Counted from the stretch's first letter, positions 7,764-16,605 are shown. The stretch: DNA of 64,000 bases from Sphingobium sp. BYY-5 (GCF_022758885.1 NZ_JALEBH010000001.1:124001-188000), one strand, 5' to 3'. Numbers and translations: made by a program. The notes: generated by a model not told the origin, from the letters alone.

Positions 7764-8390
7764 TCAGCGTCCGGTGAATTTCCGGGCCATGCCCAGAATA
7801 TCGTCAAGAGGATTGCCGTCCCCATTGAGGTCCAGCATCGAACCCAGTCCGCCAATGCCTCCGGCAGCAGGCGCCTGGCCCGCATTGCCCGGCTTTCCAC
7901 CCAGAATACCGCCCAGGCCTCCGCCTCCAAGCAACCCGCCAAGCAGGCTGCCGAGGCCGCCGCCTGCGCCACCCGCCACCGCGCCACCGGCCTGTTTGGC
8001 CATCGCGCCGGCCACCAGCATCGCGACCATCGGCAACATCTTCTTGAGGATGGAGGTGTCAATGCCGCTTGCTGCCGAAGCGTGCTGCGCCACGGCTATC
8101 GATCCTTCCTTGGACCCGAACATTTCCCCCAGAAGGGCATTGCCGGAATCCACTGCAGTCGGTTGCGTCCCCACCACATTTTCAAACAGGCCGCCGCCGC
8201 CCAGGCCTCCGATCATGCCCAAAAGGCCTTCGACACCGGCCGGCTGATCCTGTGCCGATCGCTTGAAACCACCGAGCACGGCGGGCAGCAATGCCGCCAC
8301 GCCCGATTGCGCCACATTGGCGGGAACACCCAACTGGCTGGCAATTGCGTCGATGCCGCCGCCCTGACCGATTATCGCCTGAATATCCAT
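7764..8390 (-). CDS. DUF937 domain protein, glycine-rich C-terminus
   Basis: Starting at the ATG at 8390 (MDIQAIIGQGGGIDAIASQL) the protein has 208 residues. The N-terminal part matches DUF937, a helical domain of unknown function (LGVPANVAQSGVAALLPAVL, about 20-39; DSGNALLGEMFG). The C-terminal third is a low-complexity glycine/leucine run (LGSLLGGLLGGGGLGGILGG) ending in LNGDGNPLDDILGMARKFTGR, which contains an EF-hand-like acidic loop. The frame stays open far upstream, but that extension is antisense to the DUF3597 gene and is rejected. It is divergent from that gene across 162 bases. Confidence 0.85.
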   Translation of the reverse strand: MDIQAIIGQGGGIDAIASQLGVPANVAQSGVAALLPAVLGGFKRSAQDQPAGVEGLLGMIGGLGGGGLFENVVGTQPTAVDSGNALLGEMFGSKEGSIAVAQHASAASGIDTSILKKMLPMVAMLVAGAMAKQAGGAVAGGAGGGLGSLLGGLLGGGGLGGILGGKPGNAGQAPAAGGIGGLGSMLDLNGDGNPLDDILGMARKFTGR

Positions 8391-8552
8391 GATACCCTCC
8401 CAGTCCCGTCTCTCCGCCGATAAGTCGGCCCGGCACGTTAGCATGAGTCGCGATAGCGACGCGATTACTTTACATAGTGGCTGGATCGCGTCACCGCTTG
8501 CGAGTCGACAGATGATTACTTGCGGTGGGTTGATCTTAGGAAGGAGTAGCCC

Positions 8553-8945
8553 ATGAGCATTTTCGGCAAGATCAAGGATGCAATCTTCGGCAAGAAGAAG
8601 GAACCTGAAGCGGCTGCGGCCGCCCCGGCTGCTCCCGCAGCGCCACCGGCGGGCGCCGCTGCCCCGGCCGCGCCTGTTGCGATCGGCGAAGTCGATGTGG
8701 AAAAGATCCTGAGCGAGACGGCCGCCAGTAGCGGGAGCACGCTGAACTGGAGAAGCTCGATCGTCGATCTGATGAAGCTGCTCGGCATCGATTCGAGCCT
8801 GGGCAACCGCAAGGAGCTGGCCACGGAACTGGGTTATACCGGCGCGCTTGACGGAAGCGCGGAGATGAACATCTGGCTCCACAAAGCGGTGATGCGCGAA
8901 CTGGCCAAGAATGGCGGCAAAGTCCCGACCGCGCTGACCGATTGA
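8553..8945 (+). CDS. DUF3597 domain protein
   Basis: The 130-residue protein begins MSIFGKIKDAIFGKKKEPEA, then has an Ala/Pro-rich linker (about 20-45), then the conserved DUF3597 domain (VDVEKILSETAASSGSTLNW, SIVDLMKLLGIDSSLGNRKE, LAKNGGKVPTALTD). The fold is thought to resemble peptidoglycan-binding LysM-like or small helical domains, but the function is unknown. A GGAAGGAG ribosome site lies about 8 bases before the ATG. A terminator follows at 8972. Confidence 0.9.
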   Translation: MSIFGKIKDAIFGKKKEPEAAAAAPAAPAAPPAGAAAPAAPVAIGEVDVEKILSETAASSGSTLNWRSSIVDLMKLLGIDSSLGNRKELATELGYTGALDGSAEMNIWLHKAVMRELAKNGGKVPTALTD

Positions 8946-8971
8946 GCTGAGCCTGACGTATGAGAAGAAGC

Positions 8972-9005
8972 AGAGCTGGCGGAGTGATCCGCCGGCTCTT
9001 TCTTG
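8972..9005 (+). terminator. Rho-independent terminator after the DUF3597 gene
   Basis: AGAGC-T-GGCGGA (8972-8983) pairs with TCCGCC-G-GCTCT (8988-8999) around a GTGA loop, giving a 12-bp stem with one G-T pair. TTTCTT follows. Confidence 0.88.
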
Positions 9006-9041
9006 ATTGAACGCCTCCGAGAAGGAGCAGAGGTAAATTTG

Positions 9042-9063
9042 ATCCTCCCCTTACAGGGAGGAT
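9042..9063. repeat. Palindromic repeat ATCCTCCC-CTTACA-GGGAGGAT
   Basis: A perfect 8-bp inverted repeat with the loop CTTACA. Close relatives (TCCTCCCCTGTAAGGGGAGG and its complement) form the ends of the longer palindrome at 62476-62601, so this is a dispersed family. Confidence 0.75.
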
Positions 9064-9233
9064 TGTTACGTCCATTTTTGGCCGCCTCCCTCTTTCTCAA
9101 GGGCCGCCCAGGAAAAAGCGGAATCCCGGATCAAGGCGGACCTTGTCCGGTGCGGGGGAGATACATTTCCTGCAATCGCCTTCGAACGTATTGCATTTGC
9201 GAAACAGCCCGCCGAAGCGCAGATGGATTGTGA

Positions 9234-9248
9234 TGCTGCAATGCAGCA
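9234..9248. promoter_or_regulatory. TGCTGC-AAT-GCAGCA palindrome, PhaR-type operator candidate
   Basis: The dyad TGCTGC/GCAGCA with a 3-base spacer contains CTGC-N3-GCAG, the pattern recognised by PhaR, the regulator of polyhydroxybutyrate genes in Paracoccus and relatives. It ends 21 bases before the 49-codon gene, where a repressor would block transcription or initiation. The identity of the binding protein is inferred. Confidence 0.45.
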
Positions 9249-9269
9249 ATTCACTATCGAGGCTGTAAG

Positions 9270-9419
9270 ATGTTTTCCCTGCTGTCGCTTTATTTCGCCT
9301 ATCGTCGCGATGTTGTGGTTGCCGAGCGCTATATCGCCGGTCTCGCCAAGGCCCAGGCCGAGGTCGCCGATACTGTGACCCCGACCCCGATCGAAGAGCA
9401 ACTGCCGCTCGCGGCCTAA
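9270..9419 (+). CDS. Small protein, 49 aa, unknown function
   Basis: The ATG at 9270 opens a 49-codon frame beginning MFSLLSLYFAYRRDVVVAER, continuing through an amphipathic helix (YIAGLAKAQAEVAD) and ending TPIEEQLPLAA. Base use fits coding sequence in this GC-rich context. It has no recognisable domain; a short hydrophobic start followed by a charged helix could associate with membranes or granule surfaces. It lies just downstream of the PhaR-type palindrome and just upstream of a bidirectional hairpin, so it appears to be a self-contained transcription unit. Confidence 0.5.
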   Translation: MFSLLSLYFAYRRDVVVAERYIAGLAKAQAEVADTVTPTPIEEQLPLAA

Positions 9420-9427
9420 TCCATGCG

Positions 9428-9453
9428 AAAAGGGCGGCCGAATGGCCGCCCTT
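9428..9453 (-). terminator. Terminator for the acyl-CoA dehydrogenase gene, possibly bidirectional
   Basis: AAGGGCGGCC (9430-9439) and GGCCGCCCTT (9444-9453) form a perfect 10-bp stem around GAAT. On the minus strand the stem is followed by TTTTCG, so it serves the leftward acyl-CoA dehydrogenase gene best; on the plus strand only TT follows. Confidence 0.8.
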
Positions 9454-9480
9454 CGCGTGATTTCCGATAGTTGCCCTGGA

Positions 9481-11283
9481 TCAGGCGGCCAGGAACAGGT
9501 CCGGATCGAGCGCCATCAGCGCATCGGCGCCGCCCTCGATCTTCCGCCGCAGCGACCCGGCATCGGGCATGACCCGTTCGGCAAAGAAACGCGCCGTCAC
9601 CAGCTTGGCTTCCAGATATTTGGCGTCGCCTTCCCCCGCGTCGATCAGGGCGGTGGCGACCTTGGCCATGCGCAGCCACATCAGGCCCGTCGCGACGATG
9701 CCGAGGATGTGCATGTAGTGATGCGCGCCGGCCCCGGCATGTTCGGGGTTCTTCATCGCATTCTGCATCAGCCACATGGTCGCCGCGCCCAACTGGCCGC
9801 TGGCCTTTTCCAGCGCTTCGGCCAGGCTTGCCAGCTTTTCATTGCCCTTCGCCTCGGCGACTTCATCGCCGACCATCTTGAGGAAGGACTGGAGCGCACG
9901 GCCACCGTTTGCGGGCAGCTTGCGGCCGACCAGATCCATCGCCTGCACGCCGTTGGTGCCTTCGTAGATCTGGGCGATGCGGGCGTCGCGCACATACTGC
10001 TCGACGCCATTTTCCCAGATATAGCCATGGCCGCCGAACACCTGCTGGCAGGCGACCGCCACGTCGAATCCCTTGTCGGTGCCATAGCCCTTGACCACCG
10101 GGGTCAGAAGCTGGAGCAGGTCGTCGGCCGCCTGCCGCTCTTCCTCGGTCGCCGCATGATGTGACAGGTCGACCTGCAACGCGGTCCACAGGATCAGGGC
10201 GCGTAGCCCCTCCGTGATCGCCTTGGCTTCCATCAGCATCCGGCGCACGTCGGGGTGGACGAACAGCGTGTCGGCCTTCTCATTCGGTTCCTTGGGGCCG
10301 GTCAGGGCGCGTCCCTGGCGGCGGTCCTTGGCATAATGGACGGCGTTCTGGAAGGCGATCTCCGCCTGGCCCAGGCCCTGGAGGCCGACGCCCAGCCGCG
10401 CCGCGTTCATCATGATGAACATGGCGGCCAGGCCCTTATTCTCCTCACCCACGATCCAGCCGGTCGCGCCGTCATAGTTCATGACGCAGGTCGCGTTGCC
10501 GTGGATGCCCATTTTATGCTCGATCGATCCGCAGGACACAGCGTTGCGATCCCCCAGCGATCCGTCATCACCCACGAACAGCTTCGGCACCACGAACAGG
10601 GAGATGCCCTTGCTGCCTTCGGGCGCGTCGGGCGTCTTGGCGAGGACGAGGTGGATGATATTTTCCGCCAGGTCATGCTCGCCCGCCGAAATGAAAATCT
10701 TGGTGCCGGTGATGGTATAGCTGCCATCGGCCTGCGGCACGGCCTTGGTCTTGATGAGGCCGAGGTCCGTGCCGCAATGCGGTTCGGTCAGGTTCATCGT
10801 GCCGGTCCATTTGCCCGACACCATGTTGGGGATATAGCGCTGTTGCAGTTCGTCGCTGCCCTTGGCGATGATCGCCGCGACCGCGCCCGCGGTCAGGCCA
10901 TGATACATTTCGAACGCCTGATTGGCCGACAGCACATATTCGTCCACCGCCGTCGCCAGCACACTGGGCAGGCCCTGTCCGCCAAATTCCGCGGGTCCGT
11001 GGATCGTGGTCCAGCCGCCCTCGACAAACTGGTCGAAGGCCGCCTTGAAACCGGTCGGTGTGGTCACGCTGCCATCGGGATGCCGAGTGCAGCCTTCCTT
11101 GTCGCCCACCGCATTCAGGGGGAAGAGGACTTCGGCCGCCATCTTGCCGCCTTCGGTCAGGATCGCCTCGACCAGGTCGGGGGTGGCGTTCTCGAAACCG
11201 GGAAGGTTGGCGTAGCGGTCCAGCCCGACGATATGCTCCAGCACGAAGCGGGTGTCACGAACGGGGGCGGCATAGCTGGGCAT
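9481..11283 (-). CDS. Acyl-CoA dehydrogenase, about 600-aa (DmdC/FadE-like) subgroup
   Basis: The 600-residue flavoprotein oxidises an acyl-CoA to the 2-enoyl-CoA. It has the long form's layout: N-terminal domain ([20 protein letters not shown]), middle FAD domain with [16 protein letters not shown] (about 165-180) and [12 protein letters not shown] (about 195-206), a C-terminal helical domain with [20 protein letters not shown] and [17 protein letters not shown], and a terminal extension typical of this class. Enzymes of this size include 3-methylmercaptopropionyl-CoA dehydrogenases, but the substrate cannot be told from sequence. A MerR regulator gene lies 48 bases upstream on the same strand. 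Confidence 0.92.
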   Translation of the reverse strand: MPSYAAPVRDTRFVLEHIVGLDRYANLPGFENATPDLVEAILTEGGKMAAEVLFPLNAVGDKEGCTRHPDGSVTTPTGFKAAFDQFVEGGWTTIHGPAEFGGQGLPSVLATAVDEYVLSANQAFEMYHGLTAGAVAAIIAKGSDELQQRYIPNMVSGKWTGTMNLTEPHCGTDLGLIKTKAVPQADGSYTITGTKIFISAGEHDLAENIIHLVLAKTPDAPEGSKGISLFVVPKLFVGDDGSLGDRNAVSCGSIEHKMGIHGNATCVMNYDGATGWIVGEENKGLAAMFIMMNAARLGVGLQGLGQAEIAFQNAVHYAKDRRQGRALTGPKEPNEKADTLFVHPDVRRMLMEAKAITEGLRALILWTALQVDLSHHAATEEERQAADDLLQLLTPVVKGYGTDKGFDVAVACQQVFGGHGYIWENGVEQYVRDARIAQIYEGTNGVQAMDLVGRKLPANGGRALQSFLKMVGDEVAEAKGNEKLASLAEALEKASGQLGAATMWLMQNAMKNPEHAGAGAHHYMHILGIVATGLMWLRMAKVATALIDAGEGDAKYLEAKLVTARFFAERVMPDAGSLRRKIEGGADALMALDPDLFLAA

Positions 11284-11331
11284 GATCTTCTCCTGATATA
11301 TTCTTTAGGTCCCCCCGGTTGGGGGGAGGGG

Positions 11332-11742
11332 TTATCTTGCTTGGATCGTCTCGACGAAGCTGGCCAGTTCGGCGATGGCGGCGTCGATATCATCCTTCTG
11401 CCGGGTCAGCAGGTCGATGCGCGCCTTGCACTTGTCCACGGTGACGCGGCGCTGTTCCTCATGCGCTTCGTCCGCGTCGTAAAGGTCGATCATCTCGCGG
11501 ATTTCGGTCAGGCTGAAGCCCACCCGCTTGCCGCGCAAAATCCAGGCGAGCCGGGCGCGGTCGCGGCGCGAATAGATGCGCGACAGGCCCTGGCGTTCGG
11601 GCGAGATCAGCCCTTCATCCTCATAGAAGCGCAGCGCCCTGGCGGTGACGTCGAACTCTTCCGACAGGTCGGTGATGCTGTAGCTCTGCCGTTCGCTATG
11701 GTCGGGCAGTTCGATGCCGGCGATGCTGCTGCGCTTGTCCAT
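11332..11742 (-). CDS. MerR family regulator, LiuR-like
   Basis: The 136-residue protein has a MerR HTH starting at YSITDLSEEFDVTARALRFY (21-40), the wing EDEGLISPERQGLSRIYSRR, and a dimerisation coiled coil to about residue 130. It lacks the cysteines of metal-sensing MerR proteins, which fits the LiuR-type regulators of branched-chain amino acid and fatty-acid catabolism that respond to acyl-CoA or related signals. It heads an apparent operon with the acyl-CoA dehydrogenase gene, and a LiuR-like operator lies 20 bases before its start. Autoregulation and control of the dehydrogenase gene are likely. Confidence 0.85.
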   Translation of the reverse strand: MDKRSSIAGIELPDHSERQSYSITDLSEEFDVTARALRFYEDEGLISPERQGLSRIYSRRDRARLAWILRGKRVGFSLTEIREMIDLYDADEAHEEQRRVTVDKCKARIDLLTRQKDDIDAAIAELASFVETIQAR

Positions 11743-11761
11743 GATGCCGATGTAGCCCTGC

Positions 11762-11777
11762 TTTACGTTTACGTCAA
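11762..11777 (-). promoter_or_regulatory. LiuR-like operator (TTGACGTAAACGTAAA)
   Basis: On the minus strand the site reads TTGACGTAAACGTAAA, matching the known LiuR-type pattern of two ACGT cores flanked by TT/AA. TTGACG could serve as the promoter -35 box, as in MerR-family operators. It is placed to control the MerR-acyl-CoA dehydrogenase unit. Confidence 0.65.
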
Positions 11778-11944
11778 GGTTAGTGAATGGGAGTCCATCC
11801 CGCCCCTATGATCCTTTTGCCCCAGCGGCACGCAGGGGCCAAGCCGCTACGGCAAGGAGGAATGAATGGAATGACGGACGCGAATGGGCGCACCTGTCTT
11901 GGCGAGGACTGGAGCGGCGGGCCGATTCAGACTATGGGCGGCCC

Positions 11945-13567
11945 ATGATCCGTCTTTCCGGCCTGAAACTGCCCCTCGACCACCCGGCCGAGGCGATGCC
12001 CGTCGCCATCTGCGCCCGCCTTGGTCTCGAACCGCAAGAGCTGCGTGGCCACAGCGTCGTGCGGCGCGGCAATGATGCGCGTCGCAGAAGTGCGATCCAG
12101 CTTGTCTACACGGTTGATATCGATGTCGCCGACGAAGCGGCCCTGCTCGACCGCTTTGCCACGGACCATGATGTCCGCCCGACGCCCGACACCGCCTATA
12201 GCTTCGTCGCCCATGTTCCCGAAGGCTGGCAGGGCAAGCGGCCGGTGGTGATCGGCGCGGGGCCGTGCGGCCTGTTCGCCGGCCTCATCCTCGCGCAGAT
12301 GGGGTTCAGGCCGATCATCCTCGATCGCGGCAAGGTGGTGCGCGAGCGGACCAAGGACACGTGGGGCCTATGGCGCCGCGGCGAACTCAATCCCGATTCC
12401 AATGTCCAGTTCGGCGAAGGCGGGGCGGGTACTTTCTCCGACGGCAAACTCTATTGTCGGGTGAAAGACCCGCGCTTCCTGGGCCGCAAGGTGCTGGAGG
12501 AGTTTGTCGCTGCCGGTGCGCCCGATGATATTCTCTGGGAAGCGCACCCCCATATCGGCACCTTCCGCCTCGTCTCCATGGTGGAATCGATGCGCCGCCA
12601 GATCGAGGCGCTGGGCGGCGAATATCGCTGGCAGCATCGGGTCGACGATCTGGTGCTGGAGCGGCAGGGCGACGGCACGCAGGCGCTGCGCGGTCTCGTC
12701 CTGCACAACGGCGATGTGATCGAGACGGATCATGTCGTCCTGGCGGTCGGCCACAGCGCGCGGCCGACCTTTGAGATGCTGCACCGCCGGGGCGTGCATA
12801 TGGAGGCCAAGCCCTTCTCGATCGGCGTGCGCATCGAGCATCCGCAAGGCTGGATCGATCGCGCCCGCTACGGCAATTGCGCCGGCCACCCGGATCTGGG
12901 CGCGGCGGCCTACAGCCTGGCCCATCATTGCGACAATGGCCGCACCGTCTACAGTTTCTGCATGTGCCCCGGTGGGCGCGTGGTTGCCGCCACGTCCGAA
13001 GAGGGGCGCGTCGTCACCAACGGCATGAGCCAATATAGCCGCGCGGAGTTCAACGCCAATTCGGGCCTGGTGGTCGGCATCGATCCGGAGCGCGATTATC
13101 CCGGTGGGCCGCTGGCGGGCATCGATTTCCAGCGCCATTGGGAATCGCTCGCTTATGTCGCGGGCGGCTCTTCCTATTGGGCGCCGGGGCAGACGGTGGG
13201 CGATTTCCTTGCCGGGCGGCCTTCGACCGCGCTCGGATCGGTCGCGCCCTCCTACAAGCCGGGCGTCACCCCGACCGACCTGTCCCAATGCCTGCCCGGC
13301 TTCGTGATCGAGGCGTTTCGGGAGGCGCTGCCCGTCTTCGGTCGCCAGCTTGCCCATTATGATCATCCCGACGCGGTGATGACGGGTGTGGAAACCCGCA
13401 CTTCCTCGCCGCTGCGGATCACGCGGGGCAAGGATTTTCAGAGCCTCAACGTCACGGGCCTTTATCCGGCGGGCGAGGGGGCGGGCTATGCGGGCGGCAT
13501 ATTGTCCGCCGCGATCGACGGCATCAAGGTGGCGGAGGGCGTCGCGCTGGCGATCACCGCCGACTGA
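11945..13567 (+). CDS. NAD(P)/FAD-dependent oxidoreductase (YP_ family FAD dehydrogenase)
   Basis: Starting at the ATG at 11945 (MIRLSGLKLPLDHPAEAMPV) the protein has 540 residues; the frame is open further upstream, but that extension is atypical. An N-terminal ferredoxin-like domain (about 1-95) precedes a GxGxxG FAD-binding motif (VVIGAGPCGLFAG, about 101-113), a second conserved block NVQFGEGGAGTFSDGKL (about 155-171), and a C-terminal FAD segment (GLYPAGEGAGYAGGILSAAIDG). This family of predicted flavin dehydrogenases is widespread but biochemically poorly defined. It is divergent from the MerR gene. Confidence 0.88.
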   Translation: MIRLSGLKLPLDHPAEAMPVAICARLGLEPQELRGHSVVRRGNDARRRSAIQLVYTVDIDVADEAALLDRFATDHDVRPTPDTAYSFVAHVPEGWQGKRPVVIGAGPCGLFAGLILAQMGFRPIILDRGKVVRERTKDTWGLWRRGELNPDSNVQFGEGGAGTFSDGKLYCRVKDPRFLGRKVLEEFVAAGAPDDILWEAHPHIGTFRLVSMVESMRRQIEALGGEYRWQHRVDDLVLERQGDGTQALRGLVLHNGDVIETDHVVLAVGHSARPTFEMLHRRGVHMEAKPFSIGVRIEHPQGWIDRARYGNCAGHPDLGAAAYSLAHHCDNGRTVYSFCMCPGGRVVAATSEEGRVVTNGMSQYSRAEFNANSGLVVGIDPERDYPGGPLAGIDFQRHWESLAYVAGGSSYWAPGQTVGDFLAGRPSTALGSVAPSYKPGVTPTDLSQCLPGFVIEAFREALPVFGRQLAHYDHPDAVMTGVETRTSSPLRITRGKDFQSLNVTGLYPAGEGAGYAGGILSAAIDGIKVAEGVALAITAD

Positions 13568-13670
13568 CATTTTCCCGTCATCGGGTCGTCACGGCTGCGC
13601 CGCCGTCCGGTCTTGGCTGCGTCATCGCCCGGTCAAGGCCCTGTCATGCGGCTGGGGCAAAAAGCCTCGC

Positions 13671-14702
13671 ATGTTGACCCATATTGATCGCTGCGTGCGC
13701 ATCTCGCTGGCCGACAAGGCTCGGCTGCGCGTCCTTTTTCTCGCCAAACATGCGCGGGCGACCGGCGCGCCCGATGTGGTGGACGGCAATCACGCCATCT
13801 ATCATCATGAGATGCGTACCACGCTGGAGGATATCGGCCTCAATATCCGTGTCGCCAACAGCTATGAGGCGTTGTTCGAGCGGCCGGATGTCGATTTCGT
13901 TGTCACCCTGCTCAATCGCGGCGGCTTCCAGAATAGCGAGATGATGGCGCCGCTCCTGCTGAGCTGGCGCGACGTGCCTCATATGGGCGCCAGTCCGATC
14001 TTGCGCGGGGTGTCGGACGACAAATATCTGAGCAAGCTGATCGCTCGCGCCCATGGCGTGCCGACCATGCCGGCACAGATTTTCCGCCGTGGCGGCCTGC
14101 CCGCCGAACCGGCCTTTCGCGCTGAACGGCTGGTGGTGAAGCCCAACGCTTCCTCCGCCTCTTGGGGTCTCGCTATGGTCGATAGCTGGGCCGAGGCGCA
14201 GGCGCAGATCGATTATCTGCATGGCGAAGGGCATGACGTGCTGGTGGAAGCATGGGCGCCGTTGCTGGACGTCGCCGTGCCGGTTGTAGGCGGCAGCGGG
14301 GGGCAGCCCTGGATCTTGCCGCCGATGATGTACGTGCCCGCCGATCCGCATCGCGCGCGCAGCCATGAGGAGAAGCGCGGCCTGATCGACGCGGGCGACG
14401 ATCCGCTGGTTCTGGTCGAGGATCGCGCGCTGCTCGGCCAGCTGGAGGATATGACCCGCCGGCTGCTGCCCGAACTCTGGCCGTTCGATTATGGACGGTT
14501 CGAATTTCGCTATGATCCGGTCAGCGGCGCGGCGCAGTTCATGGAAGTGAACCTGTCCTGCAATCTCTGGTCGAAGAAGACCATTTCGCGTTCGGCCCGG
14601 TCGATCGGGGTGGATCACCAGACGCTGGTCGAAACCATCATCGGCCATAGCCTGGAACGGCAAGGATTGCTGACCGAGGCGCCGTTGCGGGTCGCGGCCT
14701 GA
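13671..14702 (+). CDS. ATP-grasp ligase, D-Ala-D-Ala-ligase-like
   Basis: From the ATG at 13671 the protein has 343 residues. A Ddl-like layout is visible: an N-terminal Rossmann part (RVLFLAKHARATGAPDVVDG), a central motif GASPILRGVSDDKYLSKLIA (about 105-124), the nucleotide-binding strand AERLVVKPNASSASWGLAMV (about 150-169), and the metal-binding end FEFRYDPVSGAAQFMEVNLS. ATP-grasp enzymes of this kind join a carboxylate to an amine, thiol or hydroxyl. The substrate is unknown. It opens a four-gene operon; the next start is 1 base after its stop. Confidence 0.75.
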   Translation: MLTHIDRCVRISLADKARLRVLFLAKHARATGAPDVVDGNHAIYHHEMRTTLEDIGLNIRVANSYEALFERPDVDFVVTLLNRGGFQNSEMMAPLLLSWRDVPHMGASPILRGVSDDKYLSKLIARAHGVPTMPAQIFRRGGLPAEPAFRAERLVVKPNASSASWGLAMVDSWAEAQAQIDYLHGEGHDVLVEAWAPLLDVAVPVVGGSGGQPWILPPMMYVPADPHRARSHEEKRGLIDAGDDPLVLVEDRALLGQLEDMTRRLLPELWPFDYGRFEFRYDPVSGAAQFMEVNLSCNLWSKKTISRSARSIGVDHQTLVETIIGHSLERQGLLTEAPLRVAA

Positions 14703-14703
14703 T

Positions 14704-15513
14704 ATGGGCGGCCTCACGACCGCGTTGGTGCTGGCGGGCAAGCGTAATGGCGCGACCGATCCGCTGGCGCTGGAGGCGGGCGTCACGCATAAATGCCTGG
14801 TGCCGGTAGCGGGACAGCCGATGCTTGTCCATGTCATCGACGCGCTGGCGGCGAGCGAACGGATCGGCGAGATTCGTATCGCGATCGAGGAACCGCAGGT
14901 GCTGGACGGGCTGGCGCAATTGCGCGGGCTGATCGCCACCGGCCGTCTGGTGCCGATCGCGGCGCGACCCAATCTGGTCGATTCGGTTCTGGCGGCTGCC
15001 GAGGGCGCACATTTTCCCCTGCTCATCACCACCGCCGACAATGTGCTGCTGACCCCGCCGACCGTGGCCGAGATGCTGGATGGCTGCAAGGCGCAGGCCG
15101 CCGACGCCGGGGTCGCCTTCACCCGGCGCGAATCGGTGCTGGCGGCGCATCCGGTAGGACAGCGGAAATTCTACCGCTTCGCCGAAGACAGCTATTCCAA
15201 CTGCAACAGCTATTGGCTGAAGGACCGTGCGGCGCTGGGAGCGGCAGAGACGTTCCGGTCGGGTGGGCAGTTCGTGAAGCATCCGATGCGCATCATCGAC
15301 GCTTTCGGCCTGGTGAACCTCATCCGGTTCCGTTTTGGCCTGGGCACGTTGGCGGCGACGTTCGAGCGTTTCTCGCGCCGTTTCCGCATGACGATCGCGC
15401 CGGTGATCCTGTCGGACGGTGCTGTGGCGATCGATGTCGATGATGCCCGAACGCGCGGCATCGCGGCCGAACTGCTGGGTCAGCGCGCCAGCCTGATGCA
15501 GGCTGCGGAGTAA
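14704..15513 (+). CDS. Nucleotidyltransferase (NTP-transferase, GT-A fold)
   Basis: The 269-residue protein begins MGGLTTALVLAGKRNGATDP, a nucleotide-binding loop variant, followed by THKCLVPVAGQPMLVHVIDA (about 29-48) typical of MobA/GlmU/IspD-like nucleotidyltransferases. The acidic metal site is probably the FPLLITTADNVLL segment. Enzymes of this type activate a sugar phosphate or small molecule as an NDP or CMP derivative. It is sandwiched between two ATP-grasp genes with gaps of 1 and 3 bases, so it likely makes an activated precursor for the operon's glycosyltransferase. Confidence 0.8.
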   Translation: MGGLTTALVLAGKRNGATDPLALEAGVTHKCLVPVAGQPMLVHVIDALAASERIGEIRIAIEEPQVLDGLAQLRGLIATGRLVPIAARPNLVDSVLAAAEGAHFPLLITTADNVLLTPPTVAEMLDGCKAQAADAGVAFTRRESVLAAHPVGQRKFYRFAEDSYSNCNSYWLKDRAALGAAETFRSGGQFVKHPMRIIDAFGLVNLIRFRFGLGTLAATFERFSRRFRMTIAPVILSDGAVAIDVDDARTRGIAAELLGQRASLMQAAE

Positions 15514-15516
15514 GAT

Positions 15517-16605
15517 TTGTTCACCATGCGCGCGGTCCCCAAAAGGGACGAGAATAGCCTGCTTGCCGCCTATCATGGCGGGCTGCGGCGGCACTGGCCG
15601 CTTAGCGCGCGCGCTTTTGCGCACTTGCTGGCATATGGGGGGCAGGGTGGCTGGTCGGCATCGGAACGGCAGCTGCTGCCGGATGCTGTGCGACGGGCTG
15701 GCCTGTCGATGCGCGATCGCAAGGGCTTGCACCGGTTGCTCAACCCCGCCGCTTTTCCCTTCACGGCCAACCCGCTCAAGAACAAACAGCTTTTCGCCCA
15801 GGTCGCGCAAGCGGCGGGGCTGCCGATCGCGGCAGCCTGCGACCTGGCGCGCGAGGATCTGGCAGGCTGGCTGGCGGGAGAAACGGATATCATCGCCAAG
15901 CCCAGCTTCCGATCCAAGGGGGAGGGGGTAGAGCGGTTCCAGCGCATGGACGGCGGATGGCGGGGCGGCGGCGGGCCGATCGCCAAAGCCGCATTGCAGG
16001 CCCGGCTGCGCGACCTCTGGCAGGCGGGCGGTGTGATCCAGCGCCGCCTGCCGACGCATGAAATGCTGGCCGACCTATCGCCCGGCGCCCTGCCGACCTT
16101 GCGGGTCGTCACCTGCCTGGACGAGGTGGGCGCGCCCGAAGCTTGCGGCCTGGCGCTGCGCCTGTCGGCGGGTGGCGCGCGACCGGTCGACAATTTCAAT
16201 GCCGGCAATCTGGTGCTGGGGATCGACGATTGGGGCGCTTGCCTGACCGCCTGGCTGGGCGGCGCGGGACGGCCGACACGGCACGACCGGCATCCCACCA
16301 CCGATGCGGTGATCGTCGGGACGCCTGTCCCCGACCTGATCGGGGCGATTGCGCTGGCTGGCCGCGCCCATCTCGCCTTTGCGACGGGCTTCACCGTGAT
16401 CGGCTGGGATGTTGGGCTGACCAGCGCCGGACCGGTGCTGATCGAGGGGAATTGGAACCCCGGCACCGACATATTGCAACTGGTGTCGGGGCGGGGGCTG
16501 GCCGACACGCGGTTGGGCGCGCTGTATCGTCATCATCTTGACCAGTTGCCGGCCGATCGCTGGCGCGCGGCGCGGGTGATGGAATGGGACCGGCGCGGCC
16601 GTTGA
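15517..16605 (+). CDS. Sugar-transfer-associated ATP-grasp protein
   Basis: The product fits the ATP-grasp family found beside glycosyltransferases (ATPgrasp_ST). Seen features are KNKQLFAQVAQAAGLPIAA, the strand DIIAKPSFRSKGEGVERFQR (about 127-146), VIQRRLPTHEMLADLSPGAL, LRVVTCLD, and the metal-binding end VLIEGNWNPGTDI. A TTG at 15517 has a GGAG ribosome site 6 bases upstream and is better placed than the ATG at 15526, so TTG is the preferred start (362 aa). It overlaps the following glycosyltransferase by 22 bases. The substrate is unknown. Confidence 0.8.
   Translation: MFTMRAVPKRDENSLLAAYHGGLRRHWPLSARAFAHLLAYGGQGGWSASERQLLPDAVRRAGLSMRDRKGLHRLLNPAAFPFTANPLKNKQLFAQVAQAAGLPIAAACDLAREDLAGWLAGETDIIAKPSFRSKGEGVERFQRMDGGWRGGGGPIAKAALQARLRDLWQAGGVIQRRLPTHEMLADLSPGALPTLRVVTCLDEVGAPEACGLALRLSAGGARPVDNFNAGNLVLGIDDWGACLTAWLGGAGRPTRHDRHPTTDAVIVGTPVPDLIGAIALAGRAHLAFATGFTVIGWDVGLTSAGPVLIEGNWNPGTDILQLVSGRGLADTRLGALYRHHLDQLPADRWRAARVMEWDRRGR

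Noticed and set aside
8391..8882. Upstream extension of the DUF937 frame to 372 aa
   Set aside because: The conserved protein starts at MDIQAIIG (8390); the extension is antisense to the DUF3597 gene.
10255..11811. 518-aa plus-strand ORF opposite the acyl-CoA dehydrogenase and MerR genes
   Set aside because: Antisense shadow of two recognised genes.
12368..13570. 400-aa minus-strand ORF opposite the FAD dehydrogenase
   Set aside because: Antisense to a gene with FAD motifs; no motif of its own.
13644..15122. 492-aa minus-strand ORF across the ATP-grasp genes
   Set aside because: Overlaps two well-supported plus-strand genes with clear enzyme motifs and contains none of its own.
14638..16059. 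473-aa minus-strand ORF across the nucleotidyltransferase and ATP-grasp genes
   Set aside because: Antisense shadow; no recognised motif.
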